Shown here piece after piece: positions 48,950 through 57,927 of a stretch of 64,000 nt of DNA. Where the stretch lies: contig NZ_AEJB01000514.1 of the NCBI RefSeq assembly GCF_000331005.1, forward strand, positions 62,001-126,000. Reading direction: 5' to 3'. Source of the DNA: Streptomyces turgidiscabies Car8. Lineage in GTDB: Bacteria > Actinomycetota > Actinomycetes > Streptomycetales > Streptomycetaceae. The notes beneath the pieces were generated by a model that was given only the letters and a program-made list of their open reading frames with translations, had not been told where the DNA came from and searched no databases. The stretch's first letter is position 1. Each line of letters begins with the position of its first letter. The position numbers and the translations under genes are program-made.

Positions 48950-49091
48950 ATTTCCCCCTCTTCTGTTGGACCCCTGAGGTTTGCCCGCTCCACCCTGCCA
49001 CGGAAACCAGATTCGGATGAGGGCGCACACACGGCGGCGCCGGTGCCCCGTCACACGGACCACCGGCGCCACTTGGATCACTTCCGGCTCG

Positions 49092-49295
49092 TCAGCCGTT
49101 GGCGCTGTCGCCTCCCAGCGCGTTCTCGTCCACGGCCATGCTGTCGCTCGCGACGGTGTGGTCGAGGGCGCTGAGCGTGTCGTCCACGTTCAGATCACCG
49201 AGGGCGTCGGCCCCGAGGCCGTGGGAAGGGGTGATCGCCGCGACGACGAACCCGGTGGCGAGGGAGGCGATGGCGAGCATGCTGCGCTTCTTCAT
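49092..49295 (-). CDS. Small secreted protein
   Basis: A 67-residue protein. A signal peptide (KKRSMLAIASLATGFVVAA) is followed by a short acidic mature part rich in Asp, Leu and Ala with no Cys. ATG 49295 has only a weak ribosome site. It is flanked by the NTPase-NUDIX gene and a divergent NTF2-fold gene. Similar tiny secreted proteins are common in Streptomyces; no function can be assigned. Confidence 0.55.
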   Translation of the reverse strand: MKKRSMLAIASLATGFVVAAITPSHGLGADALGDLNVDDTLSALDHTVASDSMAVDENALGGDSANG

Positions 49296-49413
49296 GCCCG
49301 GCTCAACTGCCGAACCGGGGTGGGGGTCACGGGGTTCGCGCGCCGTGTCACATTCCCGGTGGCCGCGCCGTCCTACTGCCGAGGCACCATCCACGGACCA
49401 GAGGAGCGACCGC

Positions 49414-49848
49414 ATGCCGGCAACCGGGGCAACCAGCAACACAGCTACCCTCGACCGCCTCCACTCCGCCGTGAACAGCGGCGACCCGGACGTCATCTCG
49501 AAGGCCATCGACGAGCTCGTCGCACCGGACGTGCTCTTCCACGCGCCGGTACCGATGGGCGCGACGGGCCCCGAAGCCCTCAAACGCGTGTGGGAGGTGC
49601 TTCTGCGCGCGTTCCCCGACATCCACGTCTCCGTCGAGGAGACGGTCGCGGAAGGCGACAAGGTCGCCTCCAGGAACACGGTGACCGGGACCCACCGGGG
49701 CGAGTACCAGGGGCTGGCGCCCACCGGAAGAACCGTCACCTACAGCGAGATCTTCATCTGCCGGTTCGCCGGCGGGCAGATCGCCGAGATCCGGGGCGTC
49801 GTCGACGTCCTCACGCAACTGCGCCAGCTGGGCGCCCTCCCTGCCTGA
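49414..49848 (+). CDS. SnoaL-like ester cyclase family protein
   Basis: A 144-residue NTF2-fold protein of the SnoaL polyketide-cyclase type: LDRLHSAVNSGDPDVI, then LVAPDVLFHAPVPMG, and FPDIHVSVEETVAEGDKVA. GTHRGEYQGLAPTGRTVTY carries the conserved substrate-side stretch. No polyketide genes lie nearby, so it is probably a general NTF2-like enzyme. Start ATG 49414 has GAGGAG upstream. Divergent from the small secreted protein gene. Confidence 0.8.
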   Translation: MPATGATSNTATLDRLHSAVNSGDPDVISKAIDELVAPDVLFHAPVPMGATGPEALKRVWEVLLRAFPDIHVSVEETVAEGDKVASRNTVTGTHRGEYQGLAPTGRTVTYSEIFICRFAGGQIAEIRGVVDVLTQLRQLGALPA

Positions 49849-49982
49849 CGCGGCCCGGGACGACGGCACCTCCTGGCACGGCCGGTTCTCAACGGGCGGT
49901 TGCCGCCAGGAGGTCTCTCGTCGGCGTCACTTCACCGGTTCCCGCCCGGACCCGGCGATCAGCCGGCCCTCGGCCACCTGCC

Positions 49983-50939
49983 TCAGACGCTCGCCTCGGC
50001 CGTGTGGTCCGCCCTGCGCGTCAGCGCCGCCGCTGCCGCGCCGACGAGGCCCGCGTCCGTGCCCATCTGCGCCGGGACGATCTCCAGACGCTGGACAAAC
50101 GACAGCGTCGCGTAGGTCTTCAGGGCCGCGCGCAGGGGCGCGAACAGGACGTCGCCCGCCTTCCCCACGCCGCCGCCGATCACGGCGACGTCGATCTCCA
50201 CGAGGGTCGCCGTGGCGGCGATGCCCGCCGCGAGCGCCTGGGCGGCACGCTCGAAGGAGGCAAGGGCGACCGGGTCGCCGGCCCTTGCCGCCTCGGCGAC
50301 CGCGGCGGCGGAGATATCGCCGTCGGGGCCCGGCTGCCAGCCGTTCGCCAGGGCGCGGCGAGCGATGTTGGGACCGCTGGCGATGCGCTCCACACAGCCG
50401 CGGGAGCCGCAGGCACAGGGCTCACCGTCGAGTTCTACGCTGATGTGCCCGATGTGGCCGGCGTTGCCCGTGGGTCCGGGGTGCAGCCGGCCGTTGAGGA
50501 CCAGGCCGCCGCCGACACCGGTCGAGACGACCATGCACAGCGCGTTGTCGTGGCCGCGGGCGGCGCCCTGCCAGTGCTCGGCCGCCGTGATCGCCACGCC
50601 GTCGCCGATCAGTTCGACGGGCAGGCCTCCGGTCACGGCCCGGACGCGTGCGACCAGCGGGTAGCCGCGCCAGCCGGGCACGTTCACCGGACTCACCGTG
50701 CCCGCCGAGGCGTCCACCGGCCCCGCGCTGCCGATACCGACGGCGGTCACACCCACCCACGACGGCGAGCCGGTCAGCTCGGCGAGCACCTCCTCGACGG
50801 CCCGCATGACCGTCTCCCCGTCCTCCCGGGCGGGCGTCGGGCGCTGAGCGCGCAGCAGGATCCGGCCGTGGCCGTCCACCAGCGCTCCGGCGATCTTGGT
50901 GCCGCCGATGTCGAGCGCGGCCACGAGGTCGGTGTGCAT
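49983..50939 (-). CDS. ROK family sugar kinase
   Basis: A 318-residue ROK protein. The ATP motif is ALDIGGTKIAGALVDG near residue 9, and the second is STGVGGGLVLNGRLHPG near 139. The zinc-binding signature CACGSRGCVE is near 178, and the sugar-binding NAGHIGHISVE near 158. It phosphorylates glucose, N-acetylglucosamine or a related sugar with ATP. ATG 50939 has AGGGAG upstream. It is divergent from a LacI gene, and a LacI-type palindrome lies between them. Confidence 0.92.
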   Translation of the reverse strand: MHTDLVAALDIGGTKIAGALVDGHGRILLRAQRPTPAREDGETVMRAVEEVLAELTGSPSWVGVTAVGIGSAGPVDASAGTVSPVNVPGWRGYPLVARVRAVTGGLPVELIGDGVAITAAEHWQGAARGHDNALCMVVSTGVGGGLVLNGRLHPGPTGNAGHIGHISVELDGEPCACGSRGCVERIASGPNIARRALANGWQPGPDGDISAAAVAEAARAGDPVALASFERAAQALAAGIAATATLVEIDVAVIGGGVGKAGDVLFAPLRAALKTYATLSFVQRLEIVPAQMGTDAGLVGAAAAALTRRADHTAEASV

Positions 50940-51036
50940 CAGTGTCAGATCTCCCTGTCAACCATGGCAAAGGGGCAGGCCGGTCTGATGGTGGGGGCGC
51001 AGGCCGGAGTTGGCGTGGACAGTGTCCCCTGCACCT

Positions 51037-51048
51037 GACAACGTTGTC
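51037..51048. promoter_or_regulatory. LacI-type operator between ROK kinase and lacI genes
   Basis: GACAACGTTGTC, a perfect 12-bp palindrome with a central CG, the hallmark of LacI-family sites. A -10-like TATGCT (51056-51061) follows on the plus strand, so it probably controls lacI and the divergent kinase together. Confidence 0.75.
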
Positions 51049-51186
51049 CAGGCCCTATGCTCGACGCCACATCCTCATACACAACCTGGGACGACGCATC
51101 CCCCGCACGCAACATGGTCCGGAGTACCGCGATGGATCAGCGGGGACCGCCGACATCCCGTGGCCGACAGGACAGGACAGCGCATC

Positions 51187-52224
51187 GTGGCCGACACCGC
51201 CCGCCGCCCGGAGAACCGCTACGGCAACCGTCCGACCATGAAGGACGTGGCCGCCCGTGCCGGGGTCGGGCTGAAGACGGTCTCGCGTGTCGTCAACGCG
51301 GAACCGGGGGTCACCCCGGAGACCGAGCGCCGCGTGCAGGAGGCCATCGACGCCCTGGGGTTCCGCCGCAACGACAGCGCACGAGTGCTCCGCAAGGGCA
51401 GTACGGCGAGCATCGGCCTCGTCCTGGAGGATCTCGCCGACCCCTTCTACGGCCCCCTGAGCCGGGCCGTCGAGGAGCTCGCCCGGGCGCACGGCGCCCT
51501 GCTGATCAACGGGTCGAGCGCCGAGGACCCGGACCGGGAGCAGGAGCTGGTGCTGGCGCTGTGCGCGCGGCGCGTGGACGGGCTGGTGATCATTCCGGCC
51601 GGTGACGACCACCGTTATCTGGAGCCGGAGCTGAAGGCGGGCGTCGCCACGGTGTTCGTGGACCGGCCGGCCGGGAAGATCGACGCCGACGTCGTCCTGT
51701 CGGACAGTTTCGGCGGCGCCCGCGACGGCGTGGCCCACCTGATCGCGCACGGTCACCGCAGGATCGGCTTCATCGGCGACATGCCCCGTATCCACACCTC
51801 CGCCGAGCGGCTTCGCGGCTACCGGGCCGCGATGGAGGACGCGGGGATACCGGTCGAGGACGCGTGGATGTCGCTCGGCGTCACAGACCCGGAGCGGGTG
51901 CGCCGCGCGACCGAGGAGATGCTCTCGGCGCCGTCCCCGGTGACGGCGGTCTTCGCGGGCAACAACCGGGTGACGGTCACCGTCGTCCGGGTCCTCACCG
52001 AGCAGCGCCGACCCGTCGCTCTCGTGGGCTTCGACGACTTCGAACTCGCCGACCTGCTCCAGCCGGGCGTGACCGTGGTCGCCCAGGACGCGGCTCAGCT
52101 GGGCCGTACGGCCGCCGAGCGTCTCTTCCGCCAGCTGGACGGCACGCTGCTCTCCCCGGAGCGCATCGAACTCCCGACCCGCCTGATCACCCGGGGATCG
52201 GGGGAACTGCCGCCGGCGGACTGA
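51187..52224 (+). CDS. LacI family transcriptional regulator
   Basis: A 345-residue regulator. The helix-turn-helix and hinge are MKDVAARAGVGLKTVSRVVN, then an Arg/Ala-rich hinge. The sugar-binding periplasmic-type domain runs from about 75 to the end, with LVLEDLADPFYGPLSRAVEE and VFVDRPAGKIDADVV. GTG 51187 has a GGACAG site; an ATG at 51238 at the start of the DNA-binding domain is possible. It most likely represses the divergent ROK kinase gene until its sugar binds. The 3' end converges on the kinase gene at 52272. Confidence 0.92.
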   Translation: MADTARRPENRYGNRPTMKDVAARAGVGLKTVSRVVNAEPGVTPETERRVQEAIDALGFRRNDSARVLRKGSTASIGLVLEDLADPFYGPLSRAVEELARAHGALLINGSSAEDPDREQELVLALCARRVDGLVIIPAGDDHRYLEPELKAGVATVFVDRPAGKIDADVVLSDSFGGARDGVAHLIAHGHRRIGFIGDMPRIHTSAERLRGYRAAMEDAGIPVEDAWMSLGVTDPERVRRATEEMLSAPSPVTAVFAGNNRVTVTVVRVLTEQRRPVALVGFDDFELADLLQPGVTVVAQDAAQLGRTAAERLFRQLDGTLLSPERIELPTRLITRGSGELPPAD

Positions 52225-52271
52225 GCCGGGCCTAGCGCACTCGGCCTTGAGGGACCCGGGGGCTCAGGGAC

Positions 52272-54335
52272 TCAGCAGACCGGGAGTCCGGGCACCGGGG
52301 CGTCGTTGTCTCCGCCCTTGAGGTAGACGACGCTGACGTAGACACCGGCGTTGCCGCTGTCGTCGTCGGTCTTCGCCCACCAGACGTTCGTCCACTCGCC
52401 GTAGGTCTCGCGCCGGCCCAGATTCTGCTGACAGTAGAAGTAGTTGGTACCCGAGTTGAGGACGCCGACCTCGGTGCCGGACGCCGTGTACGACTTGGCG
52501 GTGCGCCAGACCGAGCAGTTGTACTTGCCGTCGCCGGTCGGCTCGCACCCGGGGTCGGGCGTGGCGGTCGCGCCACCGCTCGTACCGCTCCCGCCGGTGG
52601 CGCCGGTGCCCCCGGTCGTTCCGGTCCCGCCGGTCGTGCCCGAGCCTCCGGTCGTCCCCGTTCCGGCGTCGCCGGTGGTGCCGCCCGAGGCGCCGCCGCC
52701 GGTCGTGCCGCTTCCCGAGGTCTTCGACGCGTCGGGGGTCGCGTCGTCACGGGCCTCGGCGCCCTTCGTCCTGGTCGGCGTCGCCGGGGAGGAGGACTTC
52801 TCGGTGCCCTTTCCGGTGGGTGTGGGATCGGAGAGGTCCAGGTCGGCCCGGCCGCTGCCGGTGGAGGGCGCCGGTCCCAGGCTGTCCCCGGAAGCGGCGG
52901 GCGAGGTGCTCGCCTCGGTGTCGTCCCCGCCGTTGAGCACCGCCGCGGTGACTCCGGCGGCGGCGAGGACCACGGTGACGGCCGCGGCGGCGAGCAACGC
53001 GCGTCCCCTGCGGCGGGGTTGGGCGGCGGCGGGCACCGGCGTGGAGAAGGCGGTCGGCGCGGCGAGGTGGCCGGCATCCGGTACGCCGCCGGTGTGCGGG
53101 GGCCCGGCGGGGCTGAAACCGGGCACGGAGGACGTCATCGGCTCCGGCGGCCCGAACCCGGGGGACGCCTGCTGTACGGCCGGGGCCGCGGGGGATGCCT
53201 GCCCGGCGGGACCGAACCCCAGCGGTACCGGCGGCGCTCCGGTCTCCGCCGCCTGCGCCGCGTTCCCTGCCTCCCGCGCCTCTTCGTCCCTACCGGCGCC
53301 GGACGCCGCGGGCGGTTCGGCCGCAGCCGCTTCCGGCGGTCGCAGGCTCGTCGTCGGCATGTCCGTCGCGCCAACCTCGGCCGGCGCACTCGTCGTGGGC
53401 GTGTCCGTCGCACCGCTCGTGGCCGACGCCACCGCCTCCAGCAGGCCCCGCGCGGTCTCCGCGTCCGGGCGTTCCTCCGGCCGCTTGGCCATCAGTTGCC
53501 GCAGGACGGGGCCCAGGGCGCCGGCCTGGCGGGGTTCCGGGAGCGGTTCGGCCACGATCGCGGTGAGCGTGGACCAGGTCGACGTACGGCGGAAGGGCGA
53601 AGCTCCCTCGACAGCCGCGTACAGCGTGGCGCCCAGGGCCCAGATGTCGGAGGCGGGGCCGGGGTCGCCGCCCTGGGCCCGTTCGGGGGCCAAGTAGTCC
53701 AGGGAGCCGACGAGTTCGCCGCTGCGGGTGAGGTTCGTGGCCGAGCCGTCGCCCGGGTCCTCCATCGTGGCGATGCCGAAGTCCGTCAGGACGACCCGGC
53801 CCGAGGTCTCCAGCAGGATATTGCCGGGCTTCACGTCACGGTGCAGGACGCCGACGCGGTGGGCGGCGGACAGCGCGTCCATCACCTGGGCGCCGATCCC
53901 GGCGGCCTCGCGCGGGTCCAGGGTGCCGCGCTCGCTCAGGACGTCGTCCAGGGAGCGGCCGTCCACCAGTTCCATGACGATCAGAGGGCGGCCGTCGACC
54001 TCCGCGACATCGTGCACGGCGACGACTCCGGAATGGCGTATTCGGGCCGCCGCGCGGGCCTCGCGCTGCATCCGCAGTCGCAGGGCGGCCAGTTCGGGCG
54101 CGCCTGCGTCCGTGAACGCGCGCAGCTCCTTGACCGCGACCTCACGGCCGAGCACCTCGTCGACCGCACGCCAGACGACGCCCATACCGCCGCGCCCGAG
54201 CTGGGACACGACCCGGTAGCGGCCGGCCAGCAGTCGACCGGTGCCTGCCGCCGGATCCACCGGCCGCTGTTCCGGCTGTCCGCCCGTCTGTTCGCGCTCC
54301 CCCGAAGACACCGCTGCCCCGTTCCTGTGACCCAC
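52272..54335 (-). CDS. Membrane-anchored Ser/Thr protein kinase (PknB type)
   Basis: A 687-residue Hanks-type kinase. The kinase domain (about 38-300) has the Gly-loop GRGGMGVVWRA, Lys in VAVKELRA, HRDVKPGNILLETSG, DFGIATMED and APERAQGG. A long Pro/Ala/Thr-rich linker (about 300-440) is followed by one transmembrane segment (ALLAAAAVTVVLAAAGVTAA, about 450). The outer part is a Gly/Thr/Ser repeat tract (about 555-600), then a C-terminal module of about 90 residues with four Cys and aromatic residues (EYGEWTNVWWAKTDDDS in part). GTG 54335 has no clear ribosome site; GTG 54311 is an alternative. It is a signalling kinase; no substrate is visible. Confidence 0.9.
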   Translation of the reverse strand: MGHRNGAAVSSGEREQTGGQPEQRPVDPAAGTGRLLAGRYRVVSQLGRGGMGVVWRAVDEVLGREVAVKELRAFTDAGAPELAALRLRMQREARAAARIRHSGVVAVHDVAEVDGRPLIVMELVDGRSLDDVLSERGTLDPREAAGIGAQVMDALSAAHRVGVLHRDVKPGNILLETSGRVVLTDFGIATMEDPGDGSATNLTRSGELVGSLDYLAPERAQGGDPGPASDIWALGATLYAAVEGASPFRRTSTWSTLTAIVAEPLPEPRQAGALGPVLRQLMAKRPEERPDAETARGLLEAVASATSGATDTPTTSAPAEVGATDMPTTSLRPPEAAAAEPPAASGAGRDEEAREAGNAAQAAETGAPPVPLGFGPAGQASPAAPAVQQASPGFGPPEPMTSSVPGFSPAGPPHTGGVPDAGHLAAPTAFSTPVPAAAQPRRRGRALLAAAAVTVVLAAAGVTAAVLNGGDDTEASTSPAASGDSLGPAPSTGSGRADLDLSDPTPTGKGTEKSSSPATPTRTKGAEARDDATPDASKTSGSGTTGGGASGGTTGDAGTGTTGGSGTTGGTGTTGGTGATGGSGTSGGATATPDPGCEPTGDGKYNCSVWRTAKSYTASGTEVGVLNSGTNYFYCQQNLGRRETYGEWTNVWWAKTDDDSGNAGVYVSVVYLKGGDNDAPVPGLPVC

Positions 54336-54406
54336 CCGTACGTGGCGTACAGACTACGGGGCCGGTGTGACAGCGGAACCGCGTGCCCATGGTTGTGACA
54401 GGGGTG

Positions 54407-55714
54407 CTACCTGGGCGACGCGGTGAGGTCGGCTCGTCTGGGACGCGCGAAGCCGTCCAGGTCGGCCCGGGTCAGGCCGTCCGTCGCCCGGGTCACCTCC
54501 GCGCCGTCTAGGGCGCCGCAGTCCAGGCCGCGCAGCAGATAGCCGCTGAGGGCCTTGGCGGTGGCGGGCTCGTCCATGACGTCGCCCCCGGCCCGGTTGG
54601 CGTAGCGGGAGAGTCGGGCGGCGGCCTGTTCGTAGCCGTCGCGATAGAAGGCGAAGACAGCCGCGTAGCGCGTCGGGATGTGCCGGGGGTGCATGTCCCA
54701 GCCCTGGTAGTAGGCGCGGGACAGGGCACGGCGGGTGAGGCCGTAGTGCAGGCGCCAGGCCGCGTGGACCTGCTCGGTCGGGCCGACCGGCAGGACGTTG
54801 GTGGAACCGTCCGAGACACGTACGCCGGTGCCGGCCGCCGCGACCTGCATGATCGCCTTGGCGTGGTCGGCGGCCGGATGGTCGCTGGCCTGGTGGGCGG
54901 CGGAGACTCCGAGGCAGGCGCTGTAGTCGAAGGTGCCGTAGTGCAGGCCGGTGGCGCGGCCCTCGGCGGCCTGGATCATCCGGGCGACCGTGGCCGTACC
55001 GTCGGTGGCGAGGATGGACTGGCTGGTCTCGATCTGGATCTCGAAGCCGATCCGGCCGGGCGTGAGGCCGCGCGCCTTCTCGAACTCCTCCAGGAGCCCG
55101 ACCATGGCGGTGACCTGCTCGGCGTACGTCACCTTGGGCAGGGTGAGGACCAGGCCCTCGGGCAGTCCGCCGGCCTCCATCAGGCCCGTCAGGAAGATGT
55201 CGAGGGTGCGGATGCCCCGGTCGCGCACCGGCGCCTCCATGCACTTCATCCGGATGCCCATGTACGGGGCGGCCGTGCCCTTCGCGTACGCCTCGGCGAT
55301 CAGCCGGGCCGCACGGGCCGCCGTCTCGTCCTCCTCGGCGTCCGGGCGGGGGCCGTAGCCATCCTCGAAGTCGACGCGCAGGTCTTCGATCGGCTCGCGC
55401 TCCAGTTTGGCGCGGACACGGTCGTGGACGGATTCGGCGAGGTCGTCGGACAGACCGAGGACGGCGGCGAAGGAGGCGGCGTCCGGGGCGTGTTCGTCGA
55501 GGGCGGCCAGGGCCTGGTCACCCCAGGAACGGATGGTGTCGGCGGCGAATACGTCTCCGGGGACGTACACGGTGTGGACGGGCTGGCGGGTGCCGGGGTC
55601 TCCCGGGTAGCGGCGCTCCAGCTCCGCGTCGACCGGGGCGAGGGAGGCGCTGATCCTCGCGCTGACGGCACCCGCGAGGCTCGTCGTCACGTTTTCCTGC
55701 TGGCCCTGCACCAT
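54407..55714 (-). CDS. DUF6986 protein (HpcH/HpaI aldolase / citrate lyase-like)
   Basis: A 435-residue TIM-barrel protein of the HpcH/HpaI-like fold used by DUF6986. Family-typical elements are VDFEDGYGPRPDAEEDE (metal acid region), IGIRMKCMEAPVRDRGIRT in form, and IGFEIQIETSQSILA with LHYGTFDYSACLG. The fold serves C-C cleavage or condensation with CoA or keto acids; the reaction of this family is unsettled. ATG 55714 follows GGTTC-rich leader bases. The palindrome at 55730-55744 is 16 bp upstream. The gene is alone in its unit and divergent from the EEP hydrolase gene. Confidence 0.78.
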   Translation of the reverse strand: MVQGQQENVTTSLAGAVSARISASLAPVDAELERRYPGDPGTRQPVHTVYVPGDVFAADTIRSWGDQALAALDEHAPDAASFAAVLGLSDDLAESVHDRVRAKLEREPIEDLRVDFEDGYGPRPDAEEDETAARAARLIAEAYAKGTAAPYMGIRMKCMEAPVRDRGIRTLDIFLTGLMEAGGLPEGLVLTLPKVTYAEQVTAMVGLLEEFEKARGLTPGRIGFEIQIETSQSILATDGTATVARMIQAAEGRATGLHYGTFDYSACLGVSAAHQASDHPAADHAKAIMQVAAAGTGVRVSDGSTNVLPVGPTEQVHAAWRLHYGLTRRALSRAYYQGWDMHPRHIPTRYAAVFAFYRDGYEQAAARLSRYANRAGGDVMDEPATAKALSGYLLRGLDCGALDGAEVTRATDGLTRADLDGFARPRRADLTASPR

Positions 55715-55729
55715 TCCGAACCCTCCGTC

Positions 55730-55744
55730 TTCCGCAATACGGAA
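55730..55744. promoter_or_regulatory. Palindrome upstream of the DUF6986 gene
   Basis: TTCCG-CAATA-CGGAA, a perfect 5-bp inverted repeat with a five-base spacer, immediately upstream of ATG 55714. A related half site TTCCGTA occurs at 55854-55860 in front of the divergent EEP gene. The regulator is unknown; the layout is IclR-like. Confidence 0.6.
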
Positions 55745-55923
55745 TCTACAATCCGCATGACGAAGCTAGCCGTCGATCTTCATCCAGGTCAACACCGTCT
55801 CGAAGCGGTATTACCGATCCTTTCCCCCTGGTCACTGCTGATCCGGCGCCTTCTTCCGTATTCAGAGGGCAAGGTTCATTCTGACTCCGAAGGGGAGGGG
55901 ATCGCGTGCCGAGAGAGGTCGGA

Positions 55924-56811
55924 GTGACGCGTCGCCATGGACTCAAGTCCGTGGCGGCCGCCGCCATCGCCATGCCGCTGCTGACCACGGCGGGCTCATC
56001 GATACCTGCGGTCGCCGGCGAGCACGCGGGCGCCCTGAACGTCATGACGTTCAACGTGCGCTTCGCGACCGTGGTCGACAAGACACCGCGCTGGTCCGTG
56101 CGCCGTCCGGTGATGCGGGAGCTGTTGCGTCGCGAGCGCCCGCACGTCATCGGCACCCAGGAGGGGCTCTACCAGCAGGTGCGCATGATCGAGAAGGATC
56201 TCGGCGGGCACTACGACTGGATCGGTACCGGCCGGGGCGGTGGCAGCAAGGACGAGTTCATGGCGGTTTTCTACGACACCCGAAGGCTCGAACCGCTGGA
56301 GTTCGACCACTTCTGGCTGTCCGACACCCCGTACACCATCGCTTCCAACACCTGGAACGCGGACTGGCTGCGCATGGTGACCTGGGTGAAATTCGCCGAT
56401 CTCGCCGACGGGGGACGGGAGTTCTACGTCCTCAACACCCATCTGGACAACGTCAGCCAGTACGCCCGGGAGCGCTCAGCGGGGCTCATCGGCGAGACGA
56501 TCGCCAAGTGGGACCCGTCGATGCCGGTGATCGTCACCGGCGACTTCAACTCGCCCGCCCACGAGAACCGGGTGTACGACCTGATGCTCGCGAACGGGCT
56601 CGTGGACACCTGGGACGCGGCGGCCTCCCGCAGCCCGGAGTACGGGACGTTCAACGCCTACCGGGCACCCAAGCCCGGAGGCCGGCGCATCGACTGGATC
56701 CTGACCTCGCCCGGGGTGACGACCCACCGGGCGGCGATCAACACCTTCTCCGTGGACGGGATGTACGCGAGCGACCATCTGCCGGTGCAGGCCTCACTGA
56801 CCCTGGGATGA
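55924..56811 (+). CDS. Tat-exported endonuclease/exonuclease/phosphatase (EEP) family hydrolase
   Basis: A 295-residue EEP-fold phosphodiesterase/phosphatase. A twin-arginine signal (TRRHGLKSVAAAAIA) is followed by a cleavable-looking segment ending in AVAG. The core carries ALNVMTFNVRF (metal Asn), GTQEG (metal Glu), FYVLNTHLDN, IVTGDFNSPA (Asp/Asn) and YASDHLPVQA (Asp-His). The start is GTG 55924, with GAGAGG five bases upstream; GTG 55906 would add six residues before the signal. The substrate may be a nucleic acid, phospholipid or sugar phosphate. Confidence 0.88.
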   Translation: MTRRHGLKSVAAAAIAMPLLTTAGSSIPAVAGEHAGALNVMTFNVRFATVVDKTPRWSVRRPVMRELLRRERPHVIGTQEGLYQQVRMIEKDLGGHYDWIGTGRGGGSKDEFMAVFYDTRRLEPLEFDHFWLSDTPYTIASNTWNADWLRMVTWVKFADLADGGREFYVLNTHLDNVSQYARERSAGLIGETIAKWDPSMPVIVTGDFNSPAHENRVYDLMLANGLVDTWDAAASRSPEYGTFNAYRAPKPGGRRIDWILTSPGVTTHRAAINTFSVDGMYASDHLPVQASLTLG

Positions 56812-56816
56812 GCCGA

Positions 56817-56848
56817 GCCCCCGCGACCGGTCGTACGGTCGCGGGGGC
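56817..56848. terminator. Strong bidirectional terminator
   Basis: A perfect 13-bp inverted repeat, GCCCCCGCGACCG / CGGTCGCGGGGGC, around a six-base loop. It lies between the convergent EEP hydrolase gene and etfA. Confidence 0.75.
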
Positions 56849-56868
56849 CTGGGGAGGGCTCAGGAAGC

Positions 56869-57831
56869 TCAGCCCTTGCGGGTGTTGATCTCCTCGGTGA
56901 GCTGGGGGACGACGTCGAAGAGGTCGCCGACGACGCCGTAGTCGACGAGGTCGAAGATCGGGGCTTCGGCGTCCTTGTTGACGGCCACGATCGTCTTCGA
57001 GGTCTGCATACCGGCGCGGTGCTGGATGGCGCCGGAGATGCCGTTGGCGATGTAGAGCTGCGGCGAGACGGACTTGCCGGTCTGGCCGACCTGGTTGGTG
57101 TGCGGGTACCAGCCGGCGTCCACCGCGGCACGCGAGGCGCCGACCGCCGCGCCGAGGGAGTCGGCGAGGGACTCGATGATGGCGAAGTTCTCCGAGCCGT
57201 TGACGCCACGGCCGCCGGAGACGACGATCGCGGCCTCGGTGAGCTCCGGGCGGCCGGTCGACTCGCGCGGGGTGCGCGCGGTTACCTTGGTGCCCGTGGC
57301 CTGGGCGGAGAAGGTGACGTCGAGGGCCTCGACGGCACCGGCGGCCGGGGCGGCCTCCACGGCGGCCGAGTTCGGCTTGACCGTGATGACCGGGGTGCCC
57401 TTGGCGACCCGGGTCTTGGTGGTGAAGGACGCGGCGAACGCGGACTGCGTGGCCACCGGCCCCTCGTCACCGGCCTCCAGGTCGACGGCGTCGGTGATGA
57501 TGCCGGAGCCGATGCGCAGCGCCAGCCGGGCGGCGATCTCCTTGCCCTCGGCGGAGGACGGCACGAGCACGGCGGCCGGGGACACGGCGTCGTAGGCGGC
57601 CTGGAGGGCGTCGACCTTCGGGACGACCAGGTAGTCGGCGTACTCGGCGGCCTCGTGGGTGAGGACCTTGACGGCGCCGTGCTCGGCGAGCGCTCCGGCG
57701 GTGGCGGCAGCGCCGGCGCCCAGCGCCACGGCGACCGGCGTACCGATGCGGCGGGCGAGCGTCAGCAGCTCCAGGGTGGGCTTGCGGACGGCACCGTCCA
57801 CGTGATCGACGTAGACGAGAACTTCAGCCAT
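56869..57831 (-). CDS. etfA: Electron transfer flavoprotein alpha subunit
   Basis: A 320-residue ETF alpha subunit. The N-terminal domain begins AEVLVYVDHVDGAVRKP. The C-terminal FAD domain holds GRGVNGSENFA, the family signature SPQLYIANGISGAIQHRAGM and VAVNKDAEAPIFDLVDYG, all in expected places. ETF takes electrons from acyl-CoA dehydrogenases and passes them to the membrane quinone pool. It is encoded just downstream of etfB. The three ACADs of the island (12073, 14284 and 17919) would be its partners. Confidence 0.96.
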   Translation of the reverse strand: MAEVLVYVDHVDGAVRKPTLELLTLARRIGTPVAVALGAGAAATAGALAEHGAVKVLTHEAAEYADYLVVPKVDALQAAYDAVSPAAVLVPSSAEGKEIAARLALRIGSGIITDAVDLEAGDEGPVATQSAFAASFTTKTRVAKGTPVITVKPNSAAVEAAPAAGAVEALDVTFSAQATGTKVTARTPRESTGRPELTEAAIVVSGGRGVNGSENFAIIESLADSLGAAVGASRAAVDAGWYPHTNQVGQTGKSVSPQLYIANGISGAIQHRAGMQTSKTIVAVNKDAEAPIFDLVDYGVVGDLFDVVPQLTEEINTRKG

Positions 57832-57927
57832 GGGACTTCTACTCTCCTGCTTGCGGAAGATGAGGGGCGGTCGGCGAGTCGGGGCTCAACGGACTCGGAA
57901 GTCGGAGCAGTGAGCCTCGAACGGGGC

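Noticed and set aside
49414..49848. SnoaL-like gene as evidence of a polyketide cluster
   Set aside because: No ketosynthase, acyl carrier or tailoring genes lie nearby. The fold is widespread.
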